In this document: positions 37,005-45,332 of the stretch, piece after piece | Layout: each line of letters opens with the position of its first letter | How positions within the stretch are numbered: position 1 is the first letter of the stretch | NCBI RefSeq assembly: GCF_012641265.1 | Contig: NZ_JABAHZ010000002.1 | Coordinates: 1,116,001 to 1,180,000, forward strand | DNA: 64,000 bases | Reading direction: 5' to 3' | Source of the DNA: Chitinophaga eiseniae | Lineage (GTDB): Bacteria; Bacteroidota; Bacteroidia; Chitinophagales; Chitinophagaceae | Translations under genes and position numbers: made by a program | Notes under the pieces: model-generated | Told to the model about the DNA's origin: nothing | Seen by the model: the letters and a program-made list of their open reading frames with translations, nothing else | Database searches by the model: none

Positions 37005-37949
37005 ATGAAAATTATACCTGCTATATTATTATGCCTCGCCGCCGGTACTGCCGCGCAGGCCCAGAACAGCCTGGAGAAACTTTTTGACAGCACCAGTACT
37101 GCACATACACGCGTGCTGGATACGTATAAATCGACCCGCATTATCCAGGGCCAGTCTACGGAAACACTCCATAAACATGAGCTGGACTTCCGGGTGGCAC
37201 ACCGCTTTGGCGACGCCGGTGGCGAGTTTGGAGGAACCAAAACATTTTTCGGTACCGATAACTCTACCGATATCCGTATTGCCTTTGAGTACGGGATCAC
37301 CGACCACCTCATGGTGGGGATCAGCCGGAGTAAAGGCTCCGGAAACCTGCGCCAGTTGTATGAAGGACTGGTGAAGTACCGGTTTCTTCAGCAAACCAAG
37401 GATGACTATGTACCGGTATCTGTAGCGGTATTCGGTAATATGGTGATCAGTGGTATGCCGTCGGCCACGGATAAATCGGCGCCCGATTATTTCGGGACTA
37501 CGGCCGACCGTATGACGTATGTAGCCCAGGCGCTGGTATCCCGCAAATTTGCCGACCGGCTGTCCTTCACGCTGATGCCAACTTATGTGCATCGTAACCG
37601 GGTTTCATATATGGATATGAATAATATGTTTGCCCTGGGTGCTGCCGGCCGTTTGAAGTTGAGTAAACGCCTGGGATTACTGGCTGAATATTATTATCCG
37701 TTCCGCACCACCGAAAGCAAAGATTATTTCAAGTCGTTGGGCACTAAATTCTATAACCCGCTGGGCGTGGGACTGGAAATAGAAACCGGTGGCCACGTAT
37801 TCAGCATCACCTTCACCAACTCCACCGCCATCCTGGAAAACCAATTTATTCCGGAAACCACTACCTCCTGGTTACAGGGGCAATTCCGCTGGGGTTTCAA
37901 TATTTCCCGTAGATTTACGTTATTCGGGAAGAAGGATTGGAAAAAATAA
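37005..37949 (+). CDS. DUF5777-family beta-barrel protein
   Basis: A 314-residue protein with signal peptide ending AAQAQ. The mature part alternates in the manner of an outer-membrane barrel (HELDFRVAHRFGD, TDIRIAFEYGITDHLMVGIS, FNPLGVGLEIETGGHVFSIT-like strands) and ends in QFRWGFNISRRFTLFGKKDWKK. I recognise the pattern as DUF5777, of unknown function, regularly found behind YceI and small cytochrome-like genes in Bacteroidota. It ends 13 bases inside the following gene, so the two are translationally coupled. Confidence 0.75.
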   Translation: MKIIPAILLCLAAGTAAQAQNSLEKLFDSTSTAHTRVLDTYKSTRIIQGQSTETLHKHELDFRVAHRFGDAGGEFGGTKTFFGTDNSTDIRIAFEYGITDHLMVGISRSKGSGNLRQLYEGLVKYRFLQQTKDDYVPVSVAVFGNMVISGMPSATDKSAPDYFGTTADRMTYVAQALVSRKFADRLSFTLMPTYVHRNRVSYMDMNNMFALGAAGRLKLSKRLGLLAEYYYPFRTTESKDYFKSLGTKFYNPLGVGLEIETGGHVFSITFTNSTAILENQFIPETTTSWLQGQFRWGFNISRRFTLFGKKDWKK

Positions 37950-38263
37950 TCTGTCGCATACGTGAAAATTCAAGGCTGGCGAAGGTAGCAGCCCGCTTTA
38001 TGCGGGTACAGTCAGTAGCCATGGTCCTGGGACGCACCATCCACCTGCATGGAGCGTCCCGGGAACGCTTTTTGTCAGACATTGCCTGGATGCGGCACGA
38101 GGCTTGCCATGTAAAACAGTACCAGCGGTTTGGATTTTTTGGATTTCTATGGAGATATTTCGCTGAATACCTGCGCAGGGGCTATTATAACAACATCCTG
38201 GAGGTAGCGGCAAGGGCCGCTGAAGAAGATCCGGCTATACTCGACAACATTGAAATAATCTAA
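37937..38263 (+). CDS. Small DUF4157-like protein with HExxH motif
   Basis: A 108-residue protein starting at a TTG that overlaps the DUF5777 gene by 13 bases. It has HEACH at 54-58 in the context WMRHEACHVKQYQRFG, and conserved downstream EYLRRGYYNNILEVAARAAEED. This matches small DUF4157-like proteins of Bacteroidota, in which HExxH is read as a zinc-protease signature. There is no signal peptide, so it is probably cytoplasmic. The TTG start is supported by the N-terminal IRENSRLAKVAA, which members of the family share. Function unknown. Confidence 0.7.
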   Translation: MEKIICRIRENSRLAKVAARFMRVQSVAMVLGRTIHLHGASRERFLSDIAWMRHEACHVKQYQRFGFFGFLWRYFAEYLRRGYYNNILEVAARAAEEDPAILDNIEII

Positions 38264-38346
38264 AGAATCGTTAAAGTAGGGCAGATACCAGATTTTTTCC
38301 AACCACTGGTTTTATTTTTCTTATTTTTACGTTAAAGGTTGATTTT

Positions 38347-38733
38347 ATGGTTAAGAAGGTAACAGAGGGCATCACCATCAGCGTGGAGACATTCTACCAG
38401 CCGGATTATTCAAATCCAATTGGAAGCGAATTCATGTTTGCTTACCGCATTACCATTGAAAACAATAACACTTTCCCCATCAAGCTGCTGCGCCGCCACT
38501 GGTATATTATCGATTCCAATGGTACGCATCGTGAGGTGGAAGGAGAAGGTGTGGTTGGTGTTCAGCCACTGCTGGCGCCCGGTGAAACTTACCAATATGT
38601 CTCGGGATCCAATCTCAGAACGGAGATTGGTAAGATGTATGGTACTTATCAGATGGAAAACCAACTGGACAAGAAAATTCTCGAGGTGAAAATCCCCGAA
38701 TTCCAGATGGTCGTTCCTTTCAAACTCAACTAA
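38347..38733 (+). CDS. apaG: ApaG (DUF525) protein
   Basis: A 128-residue protein with the immunoglobulin-like ApaG fold: GITISVETFYQPDYSNP, EFMFAYRITIENNN, KLLRRHWYIIDSNG, VVGVQPLLAPGETYQYVSG and GTYQM. ApaG is linked to cobalt resistance and magnesium efflux in enterobacteria, and binds pyrophosphate in structural work; the role here is unknown. It lies 83 bases after the HExxH gene. A weak stem (38287-38291 with 38306-38310) followed by T-rich sequence may separate them. Confidence 0.92.
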   Translation: MVKKVTEGITISVETFYQPDYSNPIGSEFMFAYRITIENNNTFPIKLLRRHWYIIDSNGTHREVEGEGVVGVQPLLAPGETYQYVSGSNLRTEIGKMYGTYQMENQLDKKILEVKIPEFQMVVPFKLN

Positions 38734-38759
38734 TCCTGTCTTCGTTTAGCCTGTAACCG

Positions 38760-39797
38760 TTATTTAGGCCTGTATTTGGTGGCCTTAAAGATTTCCGTCA
38801 CATCTTTCGATTCCATTAACTGCTGCAAGGTAACCTCCTTGTGCTCATTCATATATTTCTTTATGATCTGCCAACCCACAAAATTGGCAATTTTGCCGGG
38901 AGCGCCCTCGGGCATGCCCTGTGTAGAAGGGCCATCACCCACAAAATGATTGATTTGCTGCCAGTCGCTGGAGTACACCAGGTTATTCTGTACAAAAAAC
39001 TGCCAGATCATCTGTTCATTGTCATAGCACCAGTCCAGCTGGCTTTTGGTATATCCCAGTTTCACGGTATCCGGGGTACCAGGGAGTACCTTATCCAGGA
39101 AATACTGCTGCTTACCCGCTTCCATCATCTGTTCCAGCAGGTTCGCATTTTTACGCGCAGGAGGATATAATTGTTGCTGTATCACCTGCATACAGTTGGT
39201 GGTAATGTACTCAGGGGCAAAGCGGCGTATCATATAATCCGGGTAGTCAGGGATCTGGGCATAGGGAGGAAAGTCGGCTCCCATGTACATATCCAGCCCT
39301 ATTCCCAGGATAGTATCCACCGTAATGGCGCCATAATTGGCTATTCCCGAAATGAAAGTGACCACTTTAGGCGGATGAAAGGAAGGGATATAGTATTTGA
39401 TATACCGGAAACACTGTGCCAGCTGGGCGTTTAGCGCAGATCCGTCGCCAAATTTTGCTTGTACAGATTGTTCCAGGTGACGGAAATCGGGCGTGGTCAG
39501 GAACATATGAAGCTGCTGCTGCACCGTACTGCTGCTATCGGAATAGGCGCCCAGGTTCATAATATCTGTTACATACAAGGGTAGAAATACCGGGTAACTG
39601 GCATGTAGCCCCGCAAGACCGGGTTGCATAGCATTGGTGTCGATAGTGAACAGGGCCGAATCAAAGCGCGACATACTAACGGTCATGGGTATATGACTTA
39701 CGTCCGGGGCTTTGGGAACCGATGTACAGGCCGCTATCCCCAGTAGGGCAATCAGGCTGGCTGTCAGCAGGGTATATTTATTAATGTAACTTTGCAT
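38760..39797 (-). CDS. gldB: Gliding-motility lipoprotein GldB
   Basis: A 345-residue lipoprotein (lipobox GIAAC). It has the family's opening strand MTVSMSRFDSALFTIDT, the middle YYIPSFHPPKVVTFISGIAN, LDMYMGADFPPYAQIPDYPDYMIRRF and the C-terminal KIANFVGWQIIKKYMNEHKEV. GldB is essential for gliding and surface localisation of adhesins in Flavobacterium. The start is the ATG at 39797; a GTG lies one codon upstream. It is divergent from a PorT-like gene across a short region with an 8-bp palindrome. gldC, often adjacent in Flavobacterium, is not here. Confidence 0.85.
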   Translation of the reverse strand: MQSYINKYTLLTASLIALLGIAACTSVPKAPDVSHIPMTVSMSRFDSALFTIDTNAMQPGLAGLHASYPVFLPLYVTDIMNLGAYSDSSSTVQQQLHMFLTTPDFRHLEQSVQAKFGDGSALNAQLAQCFRYIKYYIPSFHPPKVVTFISGIANYGAITVDTILGIGLDMYMGADFPPYAQIPDYPDYMIRRFAPEYITTNCMQVIQQQLYPPARKNANLLEQMMEAGKQQYFLDKVLPGTPDTVKLGYTKSQLDWCYDNEQMIWQFFVQNNLVYSSDWQQINHFVGDGPSTQGMPEGAPGKIANFVGWQIIKKYMNEHKEVTLQQLMESKDVTEIFKATKYRPK

Positions 39798-39870
39798 CAC
39801 TCTTAAAACTCATCTAAGGTAAAATTATTATTTACCTTGTATTATAAAAAATTGTGAATTAGCATCATCT

Positions 39871-40557
39871 ATGAAGAAGATTCTCTTTTTGCTGGCTATT
39901 ATGGGCATCACGCAGGTGAGTATGGGGCAAAACGGCCCCCGGGCTTTCAGACACGGGACCAGGCTGGGATTTACCTTGAACCCGATGATATCGGTATTAA
40001 AACCACAGGAATCGGGCGTAAACCGCAACAGCGCTAAGGCTGGACTTAATTTTGGGCTTATGGCCGACTTTAATCTCAACGACAGGGGCACCTATGCCCT
40101 GTCTTCGGGATTCCAGGTGATGCTGGCAGGCAGCAAGCTGCAATATGATGCCGGTAAAGGATTGAGCAGCTATAGCGGCAATACGGCCGAATATAATATG
40201 AAGCTCACCTATATCGAAATCCCCGTGGCGCTGAAACTGAAGTCGGTGTCCATGGAAAATGATATCGTGTGGTGGGGACAATTTGGTAGCTACCTCGATT
40301 TCCCGGTGAGCGGCCGTGCCAACGTGGTGAGTGGCAGCCAGTCGTACGACCGGGTAAATATCCTGTCGGACATGAACCGCATCAACATTGGTATGTTGAT
40401 AGGAGGAGGCGTAGAATATCCACTGGGTGAGAATCTGACCGGCCTGGTGGGCATTACCTACCAGAACGGGTTTGTAGATGTAACCCGCAATGCAAAATGG
40501 AATGATGGCAGGGTAAATATGAATAACTTCGCCCTGCGGCTGGGAATATTCTTCTAG
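39871..40557 (+). CDS. PorT-family outer membrane beta-barrel protein
   Basis: A 228-residue protein with signal peptide ending SMGQ and an eight-strand-type barrel: GTRLGFTLNPMISVL, AGLNFGLMADFNLND, YALSSGFQVMLAGSKLQYD, MKLTYIEIPVALKLKS, GMLIGGGVEYPLG and a terminal NFALRLGIFF with the closing Phe of outer-membrane barrels. PorT-like proteins take part in type IX secretion in some species; whether this one does is open. nadE follows after 31 bases. Confidence 0.75.
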   Translation: MKKILFLLAIMGITQVSMGQNGPRAFRHGTRLGFTLNPMISVLKPQESGVNRNSAKAGLNFGLMADFNLNDRGTYALSSGFQVMLAGSKLQYDAGKGLSSYSGNTAEYNMKLTYIEIPVALKLKSVSMENDIVWWGQFGSYLDFPVSGRANVVSGSQSYDRVNILSDMNRINIGMLIGGGVEYPLGENLTGLVGITYQNGFVDVTRNAKWNDGRVNMNNFALRLGIFF

Positions 40558-40588
40558 CCGTTTTTTTGAATCAGCTCACTTTATTACT

Positions 40589-42256
40589 ATGAATATTATA
40601 CTGGCGCAACAGAATTATCATATTGGCAATTTTGAGAAAAATACAGAGAAGATTATCGCCGGCATCCAGGCGGCTAAAGCACAGGGCGCCGACCTGGTCG
40701 TGTTTTCAGAGTTGTGCGTTTGTGGATATCCTCCACGTGATTTCCTGGAATTTGAAGATTTTATCGCGCAGTGTCACAAGGCCATTGATGTGATTAAAAC
40801 ACATACCAGTGACATCGCCGTTTTAATAGGCGCTCCGGCCCGGAACGCGCAGCGGGAAGGGAAAGACCTCTTTAATGCTGCCTGGTTCCTGTACGAAGGG
40901 GAAGTAAAACAGGTCGTTCACAAAACCCTGCTGCCTACCTACGATGTATTTGATGAATACCGGTATTTCGAGCCTTCCTACGAATGGAACATCATTCCAT
41001 TTAAAGGAAAAAAGCTGGCGGTCACCATCTGTGAAGATATCTGGAACCTGGGAGATAATCCCCTGTACCGTATCTGCCCGATGGATCAGCTGATTGCCCA
41101 GGAGCCAGATGTAATGATTAACCTCTCTGCTTCTCCGTTTGATTATGATCATGATGAAGACAGGAAGGAAATTATCCTGGCCAATGTCTTAAAATACAAG
41201 ATTCCGCTGTATTACTGTAATACCGTGGGTTCCCAAACAGAAATTGTATTCGATGGCGGCTCCCTGATCTATGATGCCCAGGGCAATATCGTTAAAGAAC
41301 TACCTTATTTCGAAGAGGCAATGGGAGGCATGGAGCTGGAAAAGCTGGTGGGTAGCGATTTGCCGCCGGTAAAGCCTTCCGGCTTTACACCGCTCATGGC
41401 GTTGGAGTTCGATCATAATATTCACCGTATCTATGATGCCCTGGTGATGGGCATCCGCGATTATTTTGGTAAAATGGGCTTTACTAAAGCCATTCTTGGC
41501 TCTTCCGGCGGTATTGACAGCGCAGTTACACTGGCTATTGCCTGTGAAGCACTGGGTAAAGATAACGTGAGGGCTATATTGATGCCTTCTCCCTACTCTA
41601 CCAGTCACTCTGTAGATGATGCCGTAGCGCTGTCGCAGAACTTGGGCAACCCTTACGATATCATTCGCATTAATGATATTTACGAAACCTTCCTGGCCAC
41701 GCTGGAGCCTTATTTTAAAGGGCTGCCGTTTAATGTGGCAGAGGAAAATACCCAATCCCGTATCCGGGGAAATCTCTTAATGGGCTTGTCTAACAAGTTT
41801 GGCTATATCTTGCTGAATACCTCCAACAAGAGCGAGTTGTCTACCGGTTATGGTACTTTATATGGAGATATGGCGGGAGGTTTGTCTGTTTTGGGAGATG
41901 TGTATAAGATGCAGGTATATTCCCTGGCACGGTATATTAACCGGGAGAAAGAGATCATACCGGTGAATATTATTGATAAGGCGCCATCAGCAGAGTTGCG
42001 CCCTGATCAGAAAGATAGTGATAGCCTGCCGGACTACGCGATATTGGATCGCATCCTGTATCAGTATATTGAGCGCCGCCAGGGACCTCGTGAAATTGTA
42101 GCACAGGGCTTCGACCCGGTGTTGGTTTCGCGGGCCTTAAAGATGGTGAACACCAATGAATACAAGCGAAATCAATTCTGCCCCATTATCCGGGTATCTT
42201 CCAAAGCCTTTGGTGTGGGCCGCAGGGTACCTATTGTGGGGAAATATCTTAGTTGA
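40589..42256 (+). CDS. nadE: Glutamine-dependent NAD+ synthetase
   Basis: The 555-residue enzyme amidates nicotinate adenine dinucleotide using glutamine. The N-terminal nitrilase-type glutaminase has its triad: Glu in VVFSELCVCGYPPRDF, Lys in VVHKTLLPTYDVFDEY, and Cys in VTICEDIWNLGDNP. The C-terminal synthetase has the ATP loop GSSGGIDSAVT and LLNTSNKSELSTGYGTLYGD. It ends in RVPIVGKYLS. A hairpin with a T-rich tail follows at 42263. Confidence 0.95.
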   Translation: MNIILAQQNYHIGNFEKNTEKIIAGIQAAKAQGADLVVFSELCVCGYPPRDFLEFEDFIAQCHKAIDVIKTHTSDIAVLIGAPARNAQREGKDLFNAAWFLYEGEVKQVVHKTLLPTYDVFDEYRYFEPSYEWNIIPFKGKKLAVTICEDIWNLGDNPLYRICPMDQLIAQEPDVMINLSASPFDYDHDEDRKEIILANVLKYKIPLYYCNTVGSQTEIVFDGGSLIYDAQGNIVKELPYFEEAMGGMELEKLVGSDLPPVKPSGFTPLMALEFDHNIHRIYDALVMGIRDYFGKMGFTKAILGSSGGIDSAVTLAIACEALGKDNVRAILMPSPYSTSHSVDDAVALSQNLGNPYDIIRINDIYETFLATLEPYFKGLPFNVAEENTQSRIRGNLLMGLSNKFGYILLNTSNKSELSTGYGTLYGDMAGGLSVLGDVYKMQVYSLARYINREKEIIPVNIIDKAPSAELRPDQKDSDSLPDYAILDRILYQYIERRQGPREIVAQGFDPVLVSRALKMVNTNEYKRNQFCPIIRVSSKAFGVGRRVPIVGKYLS

Positions 42257-42262
42257 GTTGAA

Positions 42263-42290
42263 AGCGATATGGCTTTTCGCTCTTTTATTA
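42263..42290 (+). terminator. Possible terminator after nadE
   Basis: A 5-bp stem (42263-42267 with 42277-42281), 9-nt loop, then CTTTTATTATCTTT. Short but well placed, 6 bases after the nadE stop. Confidence 0.4.
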
Positions 42291-42318
42291 TCTTTGTCAA
42301 AATTTTATCATACAACAC

Positions 42319-43587
42319 ATGTTACAAGTACCGTTTATACGTCAAAATAAAGAATTTGTGCTGGAGCGCCTGGCCTTTAAGAACTTCAAAGAGCTGGAAG
42401 TAGTGGAAGAAGTGCTGGCCCTGGACGACAAGCGCAAGAAATTAACCCTGGAATACGATGAAACCCAAGCGCAGGTAAACAGTTTGTCAAAAGAAATAGG
42501 TAAACTGATGGCGCAGGGCAAGAAAGAAGAAGGAGAAGCGCAGCGTGCTGCTGTAGCGGCTTTGAAAGATCGCCTGGGGCCTGTGAATGAAGAATTGAAT
42601 GCTACTGAAAAGGCATTGCACGATACCCTGGTAAAGTTGCCTAACCTGCCTGCCGCTATGGTGCCTGCCGGTAAAACGCCGGAAGAAAATGAGGAAGTAC
42701 GCAGCGGGGGTAAGATTCCTGACCTGTATGCAGGCGCTGTTCCTCACTGGGACCTGGCTAAACAATACGAACTGATCGACTTTGAGCTGGGTAATAAAAT
42801 TACCGGCAGCGGTTTCCCTGTTTTCAAAAACAGGGGCGCCCGCTTACAACGTGCTTTAATCCAGTACTTCCTGGATTATAATACCAGCAACGGGTATACC
42901 GAATACGCGCCTCCTTACCTGGTAAACGAAGCCTCTGCTTATGGCACCGGTCAGCTGCCAGATAAAGAAGGCCAGATGTACCATGCCACAGAAGACAACT
43001 ACTATCTCATTCCTACGGCAGAAGTACCGGTAACCAATATCTACCGCGATGAAATCGTGAAAGATACCGATCTGCCTATCAAAATGACGGCCTATACGCC
43101 TTGCTTCCGCCGTGAAGCTGGTTCTTATGGTAAAGATGTACGTGGATTAAACCGGGTACACCAGTTTGATAAAGTAGAGATTGTACAGCTGGTACATCCC
43201 GAAAAATCTTTTGAGGCGCTGGATGAAATGATTGCGCATGTGGAAACGCTGCTGAATCAGCTGGAGCTGCCTTATCGCATTCTGCGCTTATGCGCCGGCG
43301 ATATGAGCTTCACCTCTGCCATCACCTACGACTTCGAAGTATATAGCGCCGCACAGCAAAAATGGCTGGAAGTGAGCTCTGTGAGCAACTTTGAAGCGTA
43401 CCAGACCAATCGTATGAAAATACGTTTCAAGGAAAACAATGGTAAGCCACAGTTGGTGCATTCCCTGAATGGCAGCTCCCTGGCGCTGCCCCGTATCCTG
43501 GCCTGCCTGCTGGAAAACAACCAGACAGCTGAAGGCATCCAGGTGCCAACCGTGCTGCAGTCTTACTTTGGTAGCCATATGATATAA
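42319..43587 (+). CDS. serS: Seryl-tRNA synthetase
   Basis: A 422-residue class II synthetase. The N-terminal coiled-coil arm that binds the long variable arm of tRNA-Ser spans about 30-100. Class II motif 2 is FRREAGSYGKDVRGLNRVHQ and motif 3 is NGSSLALPRILACLLENNQ; TAEVPVTN in the serine pocket is intact. Length and start are normal. Confidence 0.97.
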   Translation: MLQVPFIRQNKEFVLERLAFKNFKELEVVEEVLALDDKRKKLTLEYDETQAQVNSLSKEIGKLMAQGKKEEGEAQRAAVAALKDRLGPVNEELNATEKALHDTLVKLPNLPAAMVPAGKTPEENEEVRSGGKIPDLYAGAVPHWDLAKQYELIDFELGNKITGSGFPVFKNRGARLQRALIQYFLDYNTSNGYTEYAPPYLVNEASAYGTGQLPDKEGQMYHATEDNYYLIPTAEVPVTNIYRDEIVKDTDLPIKMTAYTPCFRREAGSYGKDVRGLNRVHQFDKVEIVQLVHPEKSFEALDEMIAHVETLLNQLELPYRILRLCAGDMSFTSAITYDFEVYSAAQQKWLEVSSVSNFEAYQTNRMKIRFKENNGKPQLVHSLNGSSLALPRILACLLENNQTAEGIQVPTVLQSYFGSHMI

Positions 43588-43598
43588 TTACCCACAAT

Positions 43599-43648
43599 GA
43601 TCTGGTGGCCGGAATCATGCTGGTCACCAGGTCATCGGATATTCCGAT
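43599..43648 (+). other. Two tandem hairpins between serS and the GNAT gene
   Basis: A 12-bp stem with two G-U pairs (43599-43610 with 43622-43633) is followed directly by a perfect 6-bp stem with 3-nt loop (43634-43648) that ends one base before an in-frame GTG and 6 bases before the likely ATG of the acetyltransferase. There is no T-run. They may limit read-through or translation of the next gene. Confidence 0.6.
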
Positions 43649-43654
43649 GTGTAC

Positions 43655-44203
43655 ATGAAACATTTCCTTCCCAATGGCGATGAACTCATTATTCGCCCTC
43701 CTGTATTACAGGATGCAGCAGGATTGCTGGCCAGCTTCCAGCGTCTGACCCGGGAAACGGACTACCTCCTTTTTACCCACCGCGAGTCACTGGAGCTGGA
43801 TATTCACTCTGAACAGGATTATATCCAGGGCTATCTCGATAATCCCCATCAACTCTTATTACTGGCTATTGTAAAAGGCAATATTGTAGGCTCTGTAAAT
43901 GTTAACCACAGCGGTTTGCATAAAAAGGCCCACTCCGCAGAAATGGGTATTGCCGTAGAAAGCCAGTGGAATAACATGGGAATAGGCCGCCGGCTGATGA
44001 CCGCTATGCTACGCTGGGCGGAAGAGCGCCCGGATTTATACCTGCTTTCCCTGCAGGTGTTTGCTACCAACGAAAAAGCCATGCAGTTATACCGCAACTT
44101 TGGTTTTATGGAGTGTGGACGCCTGCCCCGCGGCATCCAGCAAAAAAATGGCGCCTATGTAGACCTGGTCACTATGCACCTGCAAATAAAACCGCTGCCA
44201 TAA
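43655..44203 (+). CDS. GNAT-family N-acetyltransferase
   Basis: A 182-residue acetyl-CoA-dependent acetyltransferase. The acetyl-CoA pyrophosphate-binding loop is ESQWNNMGIGRRLMTAMLRW; preceding strands are LLLLAIVKGNIVGSVNVNH, and the C-terminal part has VFATNEKAMQLYRNFGFMECGR. It resembles the RimJ/RimL- or PhnO-like general group; the substrate is unknown. The frame begins with GTG at 43649; the ATG at 43655 gives the more likely start. Confidence 0.85.
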   Translation: MKHFLPNGDELIIRPPVLQDAAGLLASFQRLTRETDYLLFTHRESLELDIHSEQDYIQGYLDNPHQLLLLAIVKGNIVGSVNVNHSGLHKKAHSAEMGIAVESQWNNMGIGRRLMTAMLRWAEERPDLYLLSLQVFATNEKAMQLYRNFGFMECGRLPRGIQQKNGAYVDLVTMHLQIKPLP

Positions 44204-44238
44204 TTTCCGGAATACGATTATTTTTAACGTCTAAAACC

Positions 44239-45330
44239 ATGCGCATGGACCGATATGACCGTCAAACCCGGTTGGAGGGATTTGGACCACAAAAACAGGC
44301 ATTACTGCAACAAGCCAAAGTATTGGTAATCGGCGCTGGTGGCCTGGGTGTGCCCGTATTGCAATATCTTACCGCCATGGGCATTGGCCGTATTGGTATC
44401 GTGGAGCATGATACGGTATCTGTTACCAACCTGCAAAGACAAGTACTCTATCATACCGCCGATCAGGGCCAGCCTAAAGTGACGCTGGCCGCAAAACGCC
44501 TGCAGGCACTGAATCCAGAGGTCACCCATGTGGTACATGATACCTGGTTAACCACTGAAAATGCCCTGGAGCTTTTTGCCGCTTACGATGTGATTGTTGA
44601 CTGCTCCGATAACTTCGGTACCCGTTACCTGGTCAATGATGCCTGCGTAATTACCGGGAAGCCGCTGGTATATGGTGCCATCTATAAATACGAAGGACAG
44701 GTAAGCGTGTTTAATTACCAGGAAGGAGCCACCTACCGCTGCTTGTTTCCCGAACCGCCCGAAAGTGGTGAAATGCTGAACTGCAGCGATATAGGGGTGC
44801 TGGGCGTATTACCTGGCATTATTGGTTGTTACCAGGCCAATGAAACCGTAAAGGTGATCACAGGTATTGGAACTCCTTTGCGTAACCAGTTAATGACAAT
44901 TGATACGCTGCATAATAACCACCTGGTATTTAACATCTCTCCTGTAGCTGCCAACAGGCAGATAACAGCTTTACAGGCCAACTATGAACAAACCGTTTGC
45001 GAGGTGGCCGGCGTACAATCCTTATCAGTGGACGAACTGGCGCAGTGGCAGGAAAACAATACCCACTTTACCCTGCTGGATGTGCGGGAAATAGATGAAT
45101 GGGAAATTTGCCATATATCACCATCGCTGCATATTCCCATGGGAGAAGTGATGCAACGGATGGCCGCATTACCGGCTGATATGCCGATAGCAGTGCTTTG
45201 TCACCATGGTATGCGTAGCCGCGCCGTGGCGCAACGCCTGGTAGCAGCGGGTTTTAAACGGATATACAATGTAGAAGGTGGTATTCATGCCTGGGCTTGT
45301 GCGATAGATGACCAAATGCAAACTTATTAA
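44239..45330 (+). CDS. moeB: MoeB/ThiF-type adenylyltransferase with C-terminal rhodanese domain
   Basis: A 363-residue E1-like enzyme that adenylates the C-terminal Gly-Gly of MoaD, with a sulfur-carrying domain attached. The nucleotide loop is VIGAGGLGVPVLQYLTAMG; the R-finger region (NLQRQVLYHTADQGQ) and the DNFGTRYLVNDAC stretch follow. The rhodanese domain (about 265-360) has the active-site loop VLCHHGMRS. The first Cys of the usual CxxC zinc pair is Thr (TYRCLFPEPP) and the second pair keeps one Cys (QTVCEVAG), so the structural zinc site may be lost. The frame opens further upstream in the GNAT gene, but ATG at 44239 (or 44245) starts the homologous part. It begins the molybdenum-cofactor cluster. 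Confidence 0.88.
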   Translation: MRMDRYDRQTRLEGFGPQKQALLQQAKVLVIGAGGLGVPVLQYLTAMGIGRIGIVEHDTVSVTNLQRQVLYHTADQGQPKVTLAAKRLQALNPEVTHVVHDTWLTTENALELFAAYDVIVDCSDNFGTRYLVNDACVITGKPLVYGAIYKYEGQVSVFNYQEGATYRCLFPEPPESGEMLNCSDIGVLGVLPGIIGCYQANETVKVITGIGTPLRNQLMTIDTLHNNHLVFNISPVAANRQITALQANYEQTVCEVAGVQSLSVDELAQWQENNTHFTLLDVREIDEWEICHISPSLHIPMGEVMQRMAALPADMPIAVLCHHGMRSRAVAQRLVAAGFKRIYNVEGGIHAWACAIDDQMQTY

Positions 45331-45332
45331 CC

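Noticed and set aside
38287..38328. Possible terminator between the HExxH gene and apaG
   Set aside because: Only a 5-bp stem with a 14-nt loop; the T-rich tail is suggestive but the fold is too weak to list.
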